From: Paracidovorax avenae ATCC 19860
Lineage (GTDB): Bacteria > Pseudomonadota > Gammaproteobacteria > Burkholderiales > Burkholderiaceae_C
Reading direction: 5' to 3'
Assembly (NCBI RefSeq): GCF_000176855.2
Contig: NC_015138.1
Location: forward strand, 4,278,001-4,342,000
DNA length: 64,000 bases
In this document: positions 8,258-18,318 of the stretch, one piece after another
How positions within the stretch are numbered: the stretch's first letter is position 1
Layout of the letters: every line of letters begins with the position of its first letter
Program-made: the position numbers and the translations under genes
Notes under the pieces: generated by a model
What the model was told of the DNA's origin: nothing
Databases searched by the model: none
The model's input: the letters and a program-made list of their open reading frames with translations, nothing else

Positions 8258-9466
8258 TCAGCCGGCCACGGGCCGCATCAGCGATGCGATGGCCTGGAAG
8301 GCACCGATCGACTGGCCGACGGCACGGCCGCTGCGCTGCAGGGCCCCGCGCTCCGGCGCATCTTCCGCCAGGGCGCGGGCCTGCGGCAGCGAACCGGGGG
8401 CCGACACGGACCGGGCCAGCTCCGCCATCGCGGCGGACGAGCGGCCCACCGATTGCGCGGCACGCCGCGCCAGCACGCCCTGCACCGGGCTGGGTGCGCG
8501 CGCCTCCGTATCCCCGGCCGCGGGCTCTGCCATGAAAAGCGGCGCGGCCACGGCGGATTCCATCACCTTCGCCAGCGCGGCGGGCCCGCGGACGGCCCCT
8601 GACGAAACGGCCGCGCGCAGCACGCCCAGGTCCGGCACCGGCAGGGTCGATGCCTGCAGGCGCAGGACCAGCGCGGCACCCACGTGGCGGCCGGCCTCCG
8701 CGTGCCCACCGCGGGCCACGGCCCCCAGGGCGATCTGCGCGGCCAGCACATTGCCGTCGCTGCCCGGCGTCGTGATGTCCTCCTGCAGGGAGCGGGCCCG
8801 CTCGCGCAGTGCTGTCCCGGAGGCAGCCTCCAGCGCGTTCATCCCCTGCACCATGGCATCCGGCACGATCGCGCGTTCGTCGATCGGCTCGAACGGCAGC
8901 GACGGAAGCGGCGCCATGGCGCCGACCATGGCCTCGGCGCGCCGGCTGGCAGTGCCATCCAGCAACGCCTCCACGGCGGCGTCCGGCATCCTGCCAGCGC
9001 CGTGCAGGGCGCCGGATGCCAGCGCGGCCTGCTCGGCGCCCCGGCGGGCACCGGCGAGGTCGGAGGGCAGCGACCGGTCCAGGCCGGCGAGCGCCGCCTG
9101 TCCATGCAGGATCGCCTCGCCGTGGGCGGCCTCCTGGTGGCCAGGCATCGACAGGTCCTGCTGCAGGGCCGCGAGCAGCCGGGCGCCATCGGCGGTACTG
9201 GCGGCCGCCCTGCGCTGCGCTGCCACCGGCGTGCCGGCGGGTGAAGCGGCCTGGCGCGCCACCGCCGGGCGCTGCGGCAGGGCCGCGGTCCGGGTCCTGC
9301 CGGCCACGCCGCCCTGGGGCTGGGGCGCACGCCGCGCCAACCCGGACGGAGCGGCCAGGGACTCGGAAGCAGGCCGGCCGGCGGGAGCATCTGCAGGACG
9401 TGTCTCTGTCGCGCGCGCCGCATCCGGCCCGATGGGGGGACCTTTGCGCGAAATGGGGGCGGTCAT
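8258..9466 (-). CDS. Candidate type III secreted effector (unknown function)
   Basis: This 402-residue protein resembles no enzyme family I recognise. The first ~60 residues are rich in Ser, Pro, Ala, Arg and Thr, lack hydrophobic segments and contain almost no acidic clusters (start MTAPISRKGPPIGP), as is usual for type III secretion signals. The remainder is Ala-rich and predicted helical, with no Cys and no membrane segment. It starts one base after the stop of a chaperone-like gene, in a unit preceded by a perfect PIP box with a correctly placed -10. The effector role is inferred from this context. A structural or regulatory secreted protein is the main alternative. Confidence 0.62.
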   Translation of the reverse strand: MTAPISRKGPPIGPDAARATETRPADAPAGRPASESLAAPSGLARRAPQPQGGVAGRTRTAALPQRPAVARQAASPAGTPVAAQRRAAASTADGARLLAALQQDLSMPGHQEAAHGEAILHGQAALAGLDRSLPSDLAGARRGAEQAALASGALHGAGRMPDAAVEALLDGTASRRAEAMVGAMAPLPSLPFEPIDERAIVPDAMVQGMNALEAASGTALRERARSLQEDITTPGSDGNVLAAQIALGAVARGGHAEAGRHVGAALVLRLQASTLPVPDLGVLRAAVSSGAVRGPAALAKVMESAVAAPLFMAEPAAGDTEARAPSPVQGVLARRAAQSVGRSSAAMAELARSVSAPGSLPQARALAEDAPERGALQRSGRAVGQSIGAFQAIASLMRPVAG

Positions 9467-9467
9467 G

Positions 9468-9962
9468 TCAGCCTCCTGCGATGCCGGGGGAAAAGACCAG
9501 GGTGGCCAGGCGCGCGGTGGCCACCATCTCGCCTGCCAGTGCCTGCCCTTCGGCATCCCCGGCGGGCAGGGTCACGCGGCGGTGCAAGGTCGCCTCGCCT
9601 TCCGGCAGGCAGCCGATCGCGGCATCGAACCCCGCCAGCAGCCCCGGCGCGTTGGCCAGCAGCGCGGACGCATCCTGCGCCGGCATGTCGGAAAACCTCT
9701 GCCGCATGACCACGGTGAGCATCACCTGCACCTCCGGCCGTGGCATCGCATCCTGCCTGCCAGGCGGAGGCGACAGCGGCGCCACGGTGATCAGCAGGTC
9801 GCCGATCGCGCAGCCACCATCCTCCGCCGCGCGGTCGATCCCGGCGTTGTCCATGCCCAGCGCACGGGCAGCGGCGCGGATGAAATCATGGGTGTCGAGC
9901 GGCGGGCTCTGGAACGTGGCGGCGCCGTTGTCGGCTGCCGCGGGCTGGTGAGGCGATCGCAT
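9468..9962 (-). CDS. Probable type III secretion chaperone (CesT-like)
   Basis: The 164-residue protein is acidic (18 Asp+Glu against 11 Arg and no Lys). It has the pattern of class I secretion chaperones: an N-terminal helix (HDFIRAAARALGM), a beta region with alternating hydrophobics, a central LLANAPGLLAGFDAAIG segment and a C-terminal helix (LAGEMVATARLATLV). ATG 9962 is chosen because an AAGGA ribosome-binding site precedes it by 7 bases. A GTG at 10025 in frame is possible but has no such site. Class I chaperone genes usually sit just upstream of their effector, as here with a one-base gap. No sequence search was possible. Confidence 0.6.
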   Translation of the reverse strand: MRSPHQPAAADNGAATFQSPPLDTHDFIRAAARALGMDNAGIDRAAEDGGCAIGDLLITVAPLSPPPGRQDAMPRPEVQVMLTVVMRQRFSDMPAQDASALLANAPGLLAGFDAAIGCLPEGEATLHRRVTLPAGDAEGQALAGEMVATARLATLVFSPGIAGG

Positions 9963-10101
9963 GAGAAATCCTTGTCGTGTATCGAAAAGCGGCGGTCCCT
10001 GCCACAACGTGCGCTTTTGGAGCACGCCCGCGCGGGCACTTACGGCATGCCGGGAATGGATGCCCGGCCGCCGCGACCCGCAACCACAGGTCCGCCCCAG
10101 C

Positions 10102-10162
10102 AGGGTATCGATACGGCGGTCATGCCGGAGGCACGGCGCGAAGCCATGCGCGGCGATGCGAA
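10102..10162 (-). promoter_or_regulatory. PIP box with -10: HrpX/HrpB-type promoter
   Basis: Read on the minus strand, TTCGC (10162-10158) is followed after exactly 15 bases by TTCGC (10142-10138), matching the plant-inducible promoter consensus TTCGB-N15-TTCGB. Thirty bases further on, TACCCT (10107-10102) fits the required YANNNT -10 at N30-32. Transcription would begin near 10095 and run into the chaperone/effector pair. An extra TTCGT at 10183-10179 lies 16 bases before the first repeat. The element sits just past the pabB stop codon at 10203. Confidence 0.8.
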
Positions 10163-10202
10163 GCAGCCGGCCGCGGATACGAAGCCGGTGCCGGCAGCTC
10201 GC

Positions 10203-12002
10203 TCAGGAGCCGGAGGCCAGTTCCGCAGGCAGCCAGCCCCGCAGGCTGTTCAGGAAGGCCCATCCGCGCACGCGGGGCACGTCCTCCAGCCGGACCACGG
10301 CCTCCACGAGCCGCCCCTCGCGCAGCGCGACCGCCCGCCCCACCCCGGGCAGCAGCCCGCAGGCCAGCGGCGGCGTGACCCAGCGCCCGTCGAGCAGCGC
10401 CGCGATGTTGCCGAAGGTCCCCTCGGTGATCTCCGCCGCCTCGTTCCAGAGCACCGTATCGAACACCCCCGGCACGGCGGGCGCGAAGGCCGCATAGTGC
10501 GCGCGCCGCGTGGTCTTGTGGCGCACGAACTCGCCGTGCGCCGCGCTGAAGGGCCGGTCCGCCAGCGCCAGCCGCACCGGTACCGGCACCTCCGGGCACG
10601 CGAAGGCTTCGGCACGCGGCCGGCCGGCGGCATCCAGCAGCAGCCGCGCGCGCCACCGGCCCCGTGGATGCTCCGCCGCCAGTGCGTCCAGGCAGGCCTG
10701 CACGCGGCCTGCATCCCACGAAAACCCGAAATGCGCTGCGGATCCGGCCATGCGCGCCAGGTGCTCCTCCCGGTGGCGAAAGGCCCCATCCTGCAGCGCC
10801 AGCGTCTCCAGCACCTCGAAAGGCTGGCTGGCCCGCTCCACGAAGGCCCGCTTGTGGCGCCACTCGTCCCATTCGGCATCCGCCTGCGCATCGGAGGTGA
10901 TGCCGCTGCCGATGCCGCACTCCGCCGCGCCGCCACGCAGCACCACGGTGCGGATCGGCACGTTGAACGTGGCCGCGATACCGCCCTCTCCGGGCGGGCC
11001 GTCGGGCCGAACCACCCCCAGCGCCCCGCAGTACACACCGCGCGGCCCGGCCTCCAGCGCACGGATGGTCCGCATCGCCTGCACCTTCGGCGCGCCCGTG
11101 ACCGATCCGCAAGGAAACAGCGCGGCGAACACGTCCGCCAGGCCCAGGCCCGGCCGCGTGCGGGCCGTCACGTCCGACGTCATCTGCCACACGGTGGGCA
11201 GCGCCTGGGTACGGAACAGCGCCGGCACGGCCACGCTGTGGGGCTCGGCGATGCGCGAGAGATCGTTGCGCAGCAGGTCCACGATCATCACGTTCTCGGC
11301 CCGCTCCTTGGGGGCCGTGCGCAGATGTTCCGCCCAGGCCGCGTCCGTCTCGGGGGTGTCGCCCCGCGGTGCCGTGCCCTTCATCGGGCGGGCCAGGATC
11401 GATCCGCCCGCCGGGCCCGATCGCCAGTCGAAGAACAGTTCGGGCGACACCGACAGCACCTGCTCGTCTCCGGTATCGATATGCGCGGCATACCCGTCCG
11501 GCTGCGCGCGCTGCAGGGCTTCGAACAATGCCGCCGGGCGGCCCTCGAACCGGCCCCTCAGCGGCGCCGTGAAATTGACCTGGTACAGCTCGCCGTCGCG
11601 GATGGCCTGCTGGATGCGCCGGAAGGCTCCATCGAAATCCTGGCGGTCCAGACCGCCCCACCCCTCCACCGACGCGGATGCCCTGCCGGCCTCGGCCATC
11701 CCGCCCACGTCCACCACTTCGCCTGCCGGCAAGGGAGCGCCATACACGGCGAACCACGCCAGAGGCCCGCCGGCAGGATGCGTCGCGAGCGCCGCATCGA
11801 ACGCTCCCGCCGCCTCGTAGCGCAGGTAGCCCACGCACCATGCCCCCCGCCGTGCCTCGGCGTCCACCGCTTCGAGCACGGGGCGGACTTCCTGCAGCGA
11901 GCGGGCCACCAGCACCTCGCGCGGCTCCGCGAAGGCCAGGCGCAGCCGCGGTGCCGCCGGATCCAGCGGCGTGGAGAAATCGATGCGGGCCGAAGAGATC
12001 AT
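10203..12002 (-). CDS. pabB: Bifunctional aminodeoxychorismate synthase component I / 4-amino-4-deoxychorismate lyase
   Basis: The 599-residue protein joins two folate (p-aminobenzoate) enzymes. Residues ~1-370 are a chorismate-binding PabB domain, with [53 protein letters not shown] and a final ECGIGSGIT. Residues ~385-599 resemble the PLP-dependent lyase Pab[13 protein letters not shown] with the likely cofactor lysine, [16 protein letters not shown] and a late [12 protein letters not shown]. The start codon overlaps the nadA stop (ATGA at 12002-11999), coupling it to nadA although the pathways are unrelated. The glutaminase partner PabA is not in the window. Confidence 0.92.
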   Translation of the reverse strand: MISSARIDFSTPLDPAAPRLRLAFAEPREVLVARSLQEVRPVLEAVDAEARRGAWCVGYLRYEAAGAFDAALATHPAGGPLAWFAVYGAPLPAGEVVDVGGMAEAGRASASVEGWGGLDRQDFDGAFRRIQQAIRDGELYQVNFTAPLRGRFEGRPAALFEALQRAQPDGYAAHIDTGDEQVLSVSPELFFDWRSGPAGGSILARPMKGTAPRGDTPETDAAWAEHLRTAPKERAENVMIVDLLRNDLSRIAEPHSVAVPALFRTQALPTVWQMTSDVTARTRPGLGLADVFAALFPCGSVTGAPKVQAMRTIRALEAGPRGVYCGALGVVRPDGPPGEGGIAATFNVPIRTVVLRGGAAECGIGSGITSDAQADAEWDEWRHKRAFVERASQPFEVLETLALQDGAFRHREEHLARMAGSAAHFGFSWDAGRVQACLDALAAEHPRGRWRARLLLDAAGRPRAEAFACPEVPVPVRLALADRPFSAAHGEFVRHKTTRRAHYAAFAPAVPGVFDTVLWNEAAEITEGTFGNIAALLDGRWVTPPLACGLLPGVGRAVALREGRLVEAVVRLEDVPRVRGWAFLNSLRGWLPAELASGS

Positions 12003-13126
12003 GCCGCGCCGATGCGCGGCACCAGGGCGCCTGCAGGCTGCCCTTCCTTGAGCGCCGCGGTGAACGCGAGCATGCGGTCGATGGGCTGGCGCGCCCGGGG
12101 AATCAGCGCTGGATCGACGTGGACCGCATTCGCGCCGGTTTCCAGCACGCGCGCCACGTCGGCCAGGCCGTTCATGGCCATCCAGGGGCAGTGCGCGCAG
12201 CTCTTGCAGGTGGCGCTGTTGCCGGCCGTGGGCGCCTCGTGGAACACCTTGTCCGGATTGAGCGCACGCAGCTTGTGCATCATCCCGTTGTCCGTCGCCA
12301 CGATGAACTCGCGTGCGTCCATCTCGCGCGCCGCCTTGAGGATCGCGCTCGTGGAGCCCACCGCATCCGCCAGGGCTACCACCTCGGCCGGGCTCTCCGG
12401 ATGCACCAGTACCCGGGCGTGCGGATGCTCCCGCTTGAGCATCTCCAGTTCCGCCGCCTTGAACTCGTCGTGCACGATGCACGCGCCGTTCCAGAACAGC
12501 ATGTCCGCCCCGGTCTCCCGCTGGATATAGGCCCCCAGGTGCCGGTCGGGCGCCCACAGGATCTTGTGGCCGGCGGCGTGCAGCGCGCCCACGATCTCCA
12601 GCGCGCAACTGGAGGTGACCAGCCAGTCGGCCCGCGCCTTCACGGCGGCGCTGGTGTTGGCATAGACGACCACGGTGCGGTCCGGATGGGCGTCGCAGAA
12701 GGCGCTGAATGCGTCCACCGGGCACCCCAGGTCCAGCGAGCAGGTGGCGTCCAGGTCGGGCATCAGCACGGTCTTCTCGGGCGACAGGATCTTCGCCGTC
12801 TCGCCCATGAAGCGCACCCCCGAGACGACCAGCGTCTGCGCGGCATGGTCGCGCCCGAATCGGGCCATCTCCAGCGAATCGCTGACGATGCCGCCGGTTT
12901 CCTCCGCCAGGTCCTGCAGGTCGGGGTGCACGTAGTAGTGCGACACCATCACCGCGTTCTTCTCGCGCAGCAGCGCGCGGATGCGCTCCTTGAGCGCGGC
13001 GCGTTCGGCCGGCAGGGGCTCCGCGGGCACGCGGGCCCAGGCGTGGCGGGTGGAGCACGCGCCCCCGCCCTCGCTGGCGGGCTGTTCGTATTCCACGGGC
13101 TTGAGGGCGAGGGTGTCGGTGGTCAT
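11999..13126 (-). CDS. nadA: Quinolinate synthase A
   Basis: NadA condenses iminoaspartate with dihydroxyacetone phosphate to quinolinate using a [4Fe-4S] cluster. The 375-residue protein shows [65 protein letters not shown] and [16 protein letters not shown], with cysteines at the three positions expected for cluster ligands. The ATG at 13126 gives a normal N-terminus with a ~40-residue variable leader. nadC lies 80 bases upstream on the same strand; pabB overlaps downstream. Confidence 0.95.
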   Translation of the reverse strand: MTTDTLALKPVEYEQPASEGGGACSTRHAWARVPAEPLPAERAALKERIRALLREKNAVMVSHYYVHPDLQDLAEETGGIVSDSLEMARFGRDHAAQTLVVSGVRFMGETAKILSPEKTVLMPDLDATCSLDLGCPVDAFSAFCDAHPDRTVVVYANTSAAVKARADWLVTSSCALEIVGALHAAGHKILWAPDRHLGAYIQRETGADMLFWNGACIVHDEFKAAELEMLKREHPHARVLVHPESPAEVVALADAVGSTSAILKAAREMDAREFIVATDNGMMHKLRALNPDKVFHEAPTAGNSATCKSCAHCPWMAMNGLADVARVLETGANAVHVDPALIPRARQPIDRMLAFTAALKEGQPAGALVPRIGAA

Positions 13127-13206
13127 GGTGGGGTGCCTGTCGGGCCGATTCTGCGGGGCCTCGTCGGGGTTGCGGAAAACGCGCTGTGCAGCGTGCGGAG
13201 GGCGAC

Positions 13207-14100
13207 TCAGGCCGGATCCTGCATGCGCATCGAGAAATCGGTGGCCTTCACGTCCTTGGTCAGCGTGCCGATGGAGATGCGGTCCACGCCCGTCTCGGCC
13301 AATGCGCGCAGGCCCTCCAGCGTCACGCCCCCGGAAATCTCCAGGATGGCCGGCCCTGCCGGATGCGCGGCATTCAGGCGCACGGCCTCGTGCAGCATCG
13401 GCAGCGGCATGTTGTCCAGCAGCACCATGCGGGCGCCGGCCGACAGTGCCTCGTGCAGTTGCTCCAGTGTCTCGCACTCGATCTCGATGAACTTCGCCTG
13501 CGCGGCCGCGGCACGCGCCGCATGCAGCACGGCCGTGACACCTCCCGCGGCGGCAATGTGGTTTTCCTTGATGAGCACCGCGTCGTGCAGCCCGATGCGG
13601 TGGTTGGTGCCCCCACCCATGCGCACGGCGTACTTCTGCGCCAGTCGCAGTCCGGGCAGGGTCTTGCGCGTGTCCACGATCTGCGCGCGGGTGCCCGCCA
13701 CGGCATCGACGTAGCGCCGGGTCTTGGTGGCCACGGCCGACAGCAACTGCAGGAAATTGAGCGCCGTGCGCTCGGCGCTCAGCAGCGCCCGCGCCTGGCC
13801 CTCGATCTCCAGCACCACCTGGTCGGCCGCGCAGCGCTGGCCCTCGGCCACGTGCCAGGTCAGCCGCACGCCCGGATCCAGCGCGCGCAGCGCGGCCTCG
13901 GCCCAGGGGGCACCGCAGATCACGGCCTCTTCGCGGGCCAGCACACGCGCGCGTGCGCGCCGCGCCGGATCGATCAGGGCGGCAGTCAGGTCGCCCGCAC
14001 CCACGTCCTCTTCCAGGGCGCGGGCCACGTCGGCCTGCACCACGGCCTGCGATTGCGCATCGCCGGCCATGGCGGCGGCTGGCTGAAACAAATTCGTCAT
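13207..14100 (-). CDS. nadC: Nicotinate-nucleotide pyrophosphorylase (carboxylating)
   Basis: NadC converts quinolinate and PRPP to nicotinate mononucleotide, completing the de novo pathway that NadB and NadA begin. The 297-residue protein contains the [14 protein letters not shown] start, [46 protein letters not shown]-type substrate residues in [17 protein letters not shown] and a C-terminal [10 protein letters not shown]. It heads the nadC-nadA-pabB minus-strand group and is divergent from panB, with a 132-base gap for promoters. Confidence 0.95.
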   Translation of the reverse strand: MTNLFQPAAAMAGDAQSQAVVQADVARALEEDVGAGDLTAALIDPARRARARVLAREEAVICGAPWAEAALRALDPGVRLTWHVAEGQRCAADQVVLEIEGQARALLSAERTALNFLQLLSAVATKTRRYVDAVAGTRAQIVDTRKTLPGLRLAQKYAVRMGGGTNHRIGLHDAVLIKENHIAAAGGVTAVLHAARAAAAQAKFIEIECETLEQLHEALSAGARMVLLDNMPLPMLHEAVRLNAAHPAGPAILEISGGVTLEGLRALAETGVDRISIGTLTKDVKATDFSMRMQDPA

Positions 14101-14232
14101 GGGACGCGAGCATACCGGCAACGCGCACTTGCCCACATGGGTGCCCCCTGGCTCCGGAAGAGCACTCCGGCGGACCGGCCTGGACGCCGGCTTAGACTCG
14201 CGGCTCATTCGCGTTTCCCGAGGATTGATTGC

Positions 14233-15123
14233 ATGACCGAGCCAACGCCGACGCCCGCCAACGCCGCCACGCCCTACGGCACCCTGCCCCCCGCCTCCCC
14301 CCTGCCGCAGCGCCGCCCCGTGAGCCTGCCGCGCCTGGCGCAGATGCGCGAGGCCGGCGAGAAGATCACCATGCTGACGGCCTACGACGCCACCTTCGCC
14401 GCGGTAGCGGATGCGGCAGGCGTGGAATGCCTGCTCGTGGGCGATTCGCTCGGCATGGTCTGCCAGGGCCTGCCCAGCACGGTGGGCGTGTCCCTGGACA
14501 CCATGGCCTACCACACGGCCAGCGTGGCGCGGGGCCTGCACCGGGTGCAGGGCACGGCCTGGCTGATCGCCGACCTGCCCTACGGCAGCTACGCCGAAAG
14601 CCCCGAACAGGCCATGCGCAGCGCCTGCACGCTGATGCAGGCAGGAGCACACATGGTCAAGCTCGAAGGCGGCGGGTGGACGGCACCCACCGTCCGGTTC
14701 CTGGTCGAGCGCGGCGTGCCGGTCTGTGCACACCTGGGCCTCACCCCGCAGACGGTGCATTCCCTGGGCGGCTACCGCGTCCAGGGCCGCAGCGACGAAG
14801 CCGCGCGCGCGTTGCGCAGCCAGGCCAACGAACTGCAGGACGCGGGTGCCGCCATGCTGGTGCTCGAGATGGTGCCCGCCACGCTGGCGCGCGAAGTGAC
14901 CGACGCCCTGCCGCGCTGCCACACCATCGGCATCGGCGCCGGCAGCGGCACGGCCGGCCAGGTGCTCGTGCTGCACGACATGCTGGGAGTGAACCTCGGC
15001 AAGAACCCGAAGTTCGCGCACGATTTCATGGCCCAGGCCGGCAGCGTGCGCGGCGCCATCGAAGCCTACGTGCAGGCCGTCAAGGCGGGGCGCTTCCCCG
15101 ACGATGCGCTGCACGCCTGGTAA
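14233..15123 (+). CDS. panB: 3-methyl-2-oxobutanoate hydroxymethyltransferase
   Basis: PanB adds a hydroxymethyl group from methylene-tetrahydrofolate to alpha-ketoisovalerate, giving ketopantoate for pantothenate. The 296-residue protein has the family motifs [58 protein letters not shown] and [20 protein letters not shown], after an unusually Pro/Ala-rich N-terminus of about 30 residues. It precedes panC by 60 bases in a pan operon. Confidence 0.96.
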   Translation: MTEPTPTPANAATPYGTLPPASPLPQRRPVSLPRLAQMREAGEKITMLTAYDATFAAVADAAGVECLLVGDSLGMVCQGLPSTVGVSLDTMAYHTASVARGLHRVQGTAWLIADLPYGSYAESPEQAMRSACTLMQAGAHMVKLEGGGWTAPTVRFLVERGVPVCAHLGLTPQTVHSLGGYRVQGRSDEAARALRSQANELQDAGAAMLVLEMVPATLAREVTDALPRCHTIGIGAGSGTAGQVLVLHDMLGVNLGKNPKFAHDFMAQAGSVRGAIEAYVQAVKAGRFPDDALHAW

Positions 15124-15183
15124 CGCCTCCTGCCCTCCCGCCACGTCCGGCCATCCTGCCACCGCCTTTCCAGCCGTTTCTCC

Positions 15184-16032
15184 ATGCTCATCGCACACTC
15201 CATCGCCGACCTGCGTTCCGCGCTCGCCAGCCGGGGCCGCCCGGCCTTCGTCCCCACCATGGGCAACCTGCACGAAGGGCACCTGTCCCTGGTGCGGCAG
15301 GCCCGCGCGCTCGGCGACGTGAGCGTCGCCAGCATCTTCGTCAACCGCCTCCAGTTCCTACCCCACGAGGATTTCGACAGCTATCCCCGCACCTGGGAGG
15401 CCGACCGCGCGCAACTGGAAGCCGCAGGCTGCGACATCCTCTTCGCCCCGCGCGAGACGGACCTCTACCCGCAGGCACAGACCTTCAAGGTCCAGCCCGA
15501 TCCCCTGCTGGCCGACCTGCTCGAAGGGCAGTTCCGCCCCGGCTTCTTCACCGGCGTCTGTACCGTGGTCATGAAGCTGTTCTCCGCCGTGTTCGGCACG
15601 ACCGGCGGCGGAACGGCCCTGTTCGGCAAGAAGGACTACCAGCAGCTGATGGTGATCCGCCGCATGGTGGAGCAGTTCGCCCTGCCGGTGGACGTGGTGG
15701 CAGGGGACACCTGCCGCGCCCCGGACGGACTCGCCCTCAGCTCGCGCAACGGTTACCTGGGACCGGCCGAACGCGCCCAGGCGGTGGAGCTGTCGCGCGC
15801 CCTGCGATCCCTGTCGGATGCCGTACTCTCGCGCCCCGTCACCGACTGGCCCGGACTGGAGGCCGAGGCGAGCGACGCGCTGCGCAGCCGGGGCTGGCAG
15901 CCCGACTACCTCGTGGTGCGCCGCAGGGCCGACCTGCAGCGCCCCGACAACGCACCGCAAGCCGGCACGCTGGTGGCCCTGGGCGCGGCCCGGCTGGGCC
16001 CGACCCGGCTCATCGACAACCTCGAATTCTGA
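15184..16032 (+). CDS. panC: Pantothenate synthetase
   Basis: PanC joins pantoate and beta-alanine with ATP. The 282-residue enzyme begins with the nucleotidyltransferase motif PTMGNLHEGHLSLVRQAR (HxGH-type at about 33-36). It continues with SIFVNRLQF, the pantoate-site GQFRPGFFTGVCTVVMKLF, ALFGKKDYQQLMVIRRMV and the KMSKS-equivalent ALSSRNGYL. The length is typical. Together with coaD at 28 kb, the window holds three CoA-pathway genes. Confidence 0.96.
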   Translation: MLIAHSIADLRSALASRGRPAFVPTMGNLHEGHLSLVRQARALGDVSVASIFVNRLQFLPHEDFDSYPRTWEADRAQLEAAGCDILFAPRETDLYPQAQTFKVQPDPLLADLLEGQFRPGFFTGVCTVVMKLFSAVFGTTGGGTALFGKKDYQQLMVIRRMVEQFALPVDVVAGDTCRAPDGLALSSRNGYLGPAERAQAVELSRALRSLSDAVLSRPVTDWPGLEAEASDALRSRGWQPDYLVVRRRADLQRPDNAPQAGTLVALGAARLGPTRLIDNLEF

Positions 16033-16166
16033 GCAGCTCGGCACGAGATGTCCCGCGCGGCGGGAAGGTGCGCACCTACGCGGGCAGGTGCCGCGCGCGC
16101 ACAATCCGCGGGGCGCCCGGGTCTTAAGGTGGAGGCATCTTCAACCCACCTTTCAGGAGAAAGACC

Positions 16167-16241
16167 ATGCCCATCATCCTGTGGCTCCTCGGCGTCCCGC
16201 TGTCCCTCGTCCTGCTGCTGATGCTCTTCGGCGTGGTGTGA
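16167..16241 (+). CDS. 24-residue hydrophobic membrane peptide
   Basis: A strong ribosome-binding site (CAGGAGA, 6 bases before the ATG) precedes a 24-codon frame starting MPIILWLLGVPLSLV. Apart from the first two residues it is entirely hydrophobic, with one Pro and two Gly, so it would form a single transmembrane helix. I recall similar MPI(I/V)LWLLG peptides in other Burkholderiales and Xanthomonas genomes, but no function. It lies alone between panC and the convergent gpsA gene. Confidence 0.6.
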   Translation: MPIILWLLGVPLSLVLLLMLFGVV

Positions 16242-16306
16242 TGCGCCTCGGCGGCGTGGGTGGCCGGTGCGCTGGCTCCCACGCTGGCCCACCGCGGGGG
16301 CGACGC

Positions 16307-17335
16307 TCAGCAGGAGCGCAGTTCCGCTGCGGGGCCACGTCCCATCAGCCGTGCCACGGCCTCCGAAGCGGTCGATCGGCCATCCAGCAGCGCCACCACT
16401 TCCTGCGCAATCGGCATGTCCACGCCGAGCTGGCCTGCACGCCGCACCACCGTCCGCGCGCTGTACACCCCTTCGGCCACATGGCCGAGCGATTCCACCG
16501 CCTGGTCCAGTGTGAGCCCCCGGGCGAGCGCCAGGCCCACGCGGCGGTTGCGGGACAGGTCCCCCGTGGCCGTCAGCACCAGGTCGCCCAGTCCTGAAAG
16601 TCCCATGAACGTCTCCGCCCGCGCGCCGAGCGCGAGCCCGAGCCGGCTCATTTCGGCCAGGCCCCGAGTGATGAGCGCGGCACGCGCGTTCGTTCCCAGG
16701 TCCAGCCCATCGCAAAGACCGGTGGCGATGGCCAGAACATTCTTCACGGCGCCCCCCACCTCCACGCCCACGATGTCCTCGTTGGCATAAACGCGCAGGG
16801 TGGGCCCATGGAATGCTTCCACGAGCAATTCACGTACTTGCGCATCGCGGCTTGCGGCCACCAGCGCAGTGGGCCGCCCCTGCGCCGCCTCCAGCGCGAA
16901 GCTGGGGCCGCTGAGCGCACCCGCACGCAGACGCGGGGCCACCTGGCTGCAGATCTCGTGCGCCATCAGGCCCTGGGACGCGGCCTCGCCACCTGCGGGA
17001 ACGGCCTCGAAACCCTTGCAGAGCCAGGCCACGGGAATGGCCGCGTCGCGCAACGCCTCCAGCATGCCGCGCAGGCCGGACATGGGGGTCGCGACAATGG
17101 CCAGGTCGGCCCGGCTGGACGCAAGCGCCCCGGAAGGCGCACCGCTCGCGAGGGCGAAGGCCGGGGGAAAGGCGATGCCGGGAAGATAGCGGGCGTTCTC
17201 GCGCGCCGCCTGCATGGCGGCGGCCTGGCGGCCATCGCGCGCCCAGAGGGTCACGGCATGTCCGGCCGGGTGCGCGGCCGCGCTGAGGGCCATGGCGGTG
17301 CCCCAGGCGCCTGCACCGAACACGATGATCTTCAT
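16307..17335 (-). CDS. gpsA: NAD(P)H-dependent glycerol-3-phosphate dehydrogenase
   Basis: GpsA reduces dihydroxyacetone phosphate to sn-glycerol-3-phosphate for phospholipid synthesis. The 342 residues open with the Rossmann motif [15 protein letters not shown]. They include [17 protein letters not shown] text ([14 protein letters not shown]), [19 protein letters not shown] and the catalytic-lysine region [25 protein letters not shown], then [10 protein letters not shown]. It follows secB on the minus strand, as in many proteobacteria. Confidence 0.95.
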   Translation of the reverse strand: MKIIVFGAGAWGTAMALSAAAHPAGHAVTLWARDGRQAAAMQAARENARYLPGIAFPPAFALASGAPSGALASSRADLAIVATPMSGLRGMLEALRDAAIPVAWLCKGFEAVPAGGEAASQGLMAHEICSQVAPRLRAGALSGPSFALEAAQGRPTALVAASRDAQVRELLVEAFHGPTLRVYANEDIVGVEVGGAVKNVLAIATGLCDGLDLGTNARAALITRGLAEMSRLGLALGARAETFMGLSGLGDLVLTATGDLSRNRRVGLALARGLTLDQAVESLGHVAEGVYSARTVVRRAGQLGVDMPIAQEVVALLDGRSTASEAVARLMGRGPAAELRSC

Positions 17336-17423
17336 GAGGGAGGTCGTTGCGGTTTCGGCAGGGGAACCGCTCGCAGTCCCCGGCTGCGACGCGCCGCCGT
17401 GCGGCGGCGCCCGGTGGGAAGAA

Positions 17424-17882
17424 TTACTGCGTGACGCCCGGCGTCGGCGCGGCCGAGGCCAGCTGCGACTGCTGCTGCTCGTACATGGCCTGGAAGTTGA
17501 TCTCTGCCAGGTGCACGGGCGGGAAGCCGGCGCGCGTGATCACGTCGGCGATGTTGCCGCGCAGGTAGGGATAGACGATCTGCGGGCAGGCGATGCCCAT
17601 GATCGGGCCCATCTGGTCTTCCGGAATGTTGCGGATCTCGAAGATGCCGGCCTGCTTGGCCTCGACCAGGAACACCGTCTTGTCCTTGATCTTGGTCTGC
17701 ACCGTGGCCGTCACCGCGACCTCGAAGATGCCGTCGGCGACGGGGGAGGCCTCGACGCCCAGCTGGATGTCCACGTTGGGCTGCTCCTGCTCCAGCAGGA
17801 TCTGGGGCGAGTTCGGCTGCTCCAGGGACAGATCCTTCAGATACACGCGCTGGATCTGGAACACGGGATTTTCTTCGGACAT
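17424..17882 (-). CDS. secB: Protein-export chaperone SecB
   Basis: SecB is a tetrameric cytosolic chaperone that keeps preproteins unfolded and hands them to SecA. The 152-residue protein has [27 protein letters not shown]-type strands, [12 protein letters not shown] and the conserved [32 protein letters not shown] near the C-terminus. The ATG at 17882 is followed directly by the conserved region. The order grxC-secB-gpsA on one strand is the usual neighbourhood for this gene. Confidence 0.96.
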   Translation of the reverse strand: MSEENPVFQIQRVYLKDLSLEQPNSPQILLEQEQPNVDIQLGVEASPVADGIFEVAVTATVQTKIKDKTVFLVEAKQAGIFEIRNIPEDQMGPIMGIACPQIVYPYLRGNIADVITRAGFPPVHLAEINFQAMYEQQQSQLASAAPTPGVTQ

Positions 17883-17927
17883 GAGGTCGTTCTTTCGATT
17901 CGGAAACGGGAAAAGGGCCAGGTAAGA

Positions 17928-17964
17928 CAAAGCCCGCCGGGGACGTCTCGTTCCCGCAGCGGGC
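17928..17964 (-). terminator. Imperfect hairpin with short T-run after grxC
   Basis: On the minus strand GCCCGC (17964-17959) and GCGGGC (17937-17932) pair. Most of an inner CGGGGA/TTCCCG stem also pairs, interrupted by a two-base bulge, and a TTTGTCTT tract follows. It lies between grxC and secB and could separate the two transcripts partially. Confidence 0.45.
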
Positions 17965-18007
17965 AGCACCCGGGGCCGCATTATGCAGCGCCCGGCCGGT
18001 GCGCCTT

Positions 18008-18265
18008 TCAGGCGCCGAGCAGGGGCATCAGGCCGCCGCGGCCGTCGAGCGCGACCAGGTCGTCATGGCCACCCACGTGGGTGTCGCCGATGAAGATCTG
18101 CGGCACCGTGCGCCGTCCGGTGATCTCCATCATGTGCGAGCGGGCCTCGGGGTCGAGATCCACGCGGACCTCCTCGATCTGCTCCACGCCCTTGGACTTG
18201 AGGATCTGCTTGGCCCGGATGCAGTAGGGGCAGACGGCGGTGGTGTACATCTTGACGGGTTGCAT
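18008..18265 (-). CDS. grxC: Glutaredoxin 3
   Basis: Dithiol glutaredoxin that reduces disulfides with glutathione. The 85-residue protein carries the CPYC active site ([15 protein letters not shown]), the cis-Pro loop [21 protein letters not shown] and a C-terminal LDGRGGL. The ATG at 18265 (MQPVKMYTT) gives the standard length. A longer in-frame start at 18307 would add 14 atypical residues and is not favoured. Confidence 0.95.
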   Translation of the reverse strand: MQPVKMYTTAVCPYCIRAKQILKSKGVEQIEEVRVDLDPEARSHMMEITGRRTVPQIFIGDTHVGGHDDLVALDGRGGLMPLLGA

Positions 18266-18318
18266 GGGGCGGCCTTCCTGGAAGATTGCGTAGGGTGTGA
18301 GGGGCACGTGGTGCCGCT

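Noticed and set aside
9963..10025. Longer chaperone reading frame from GTG 10025
   Set aside because: There is no ribosome-binding site before the GTG, whereas ATG 9962 has AAGGA at the right distance.
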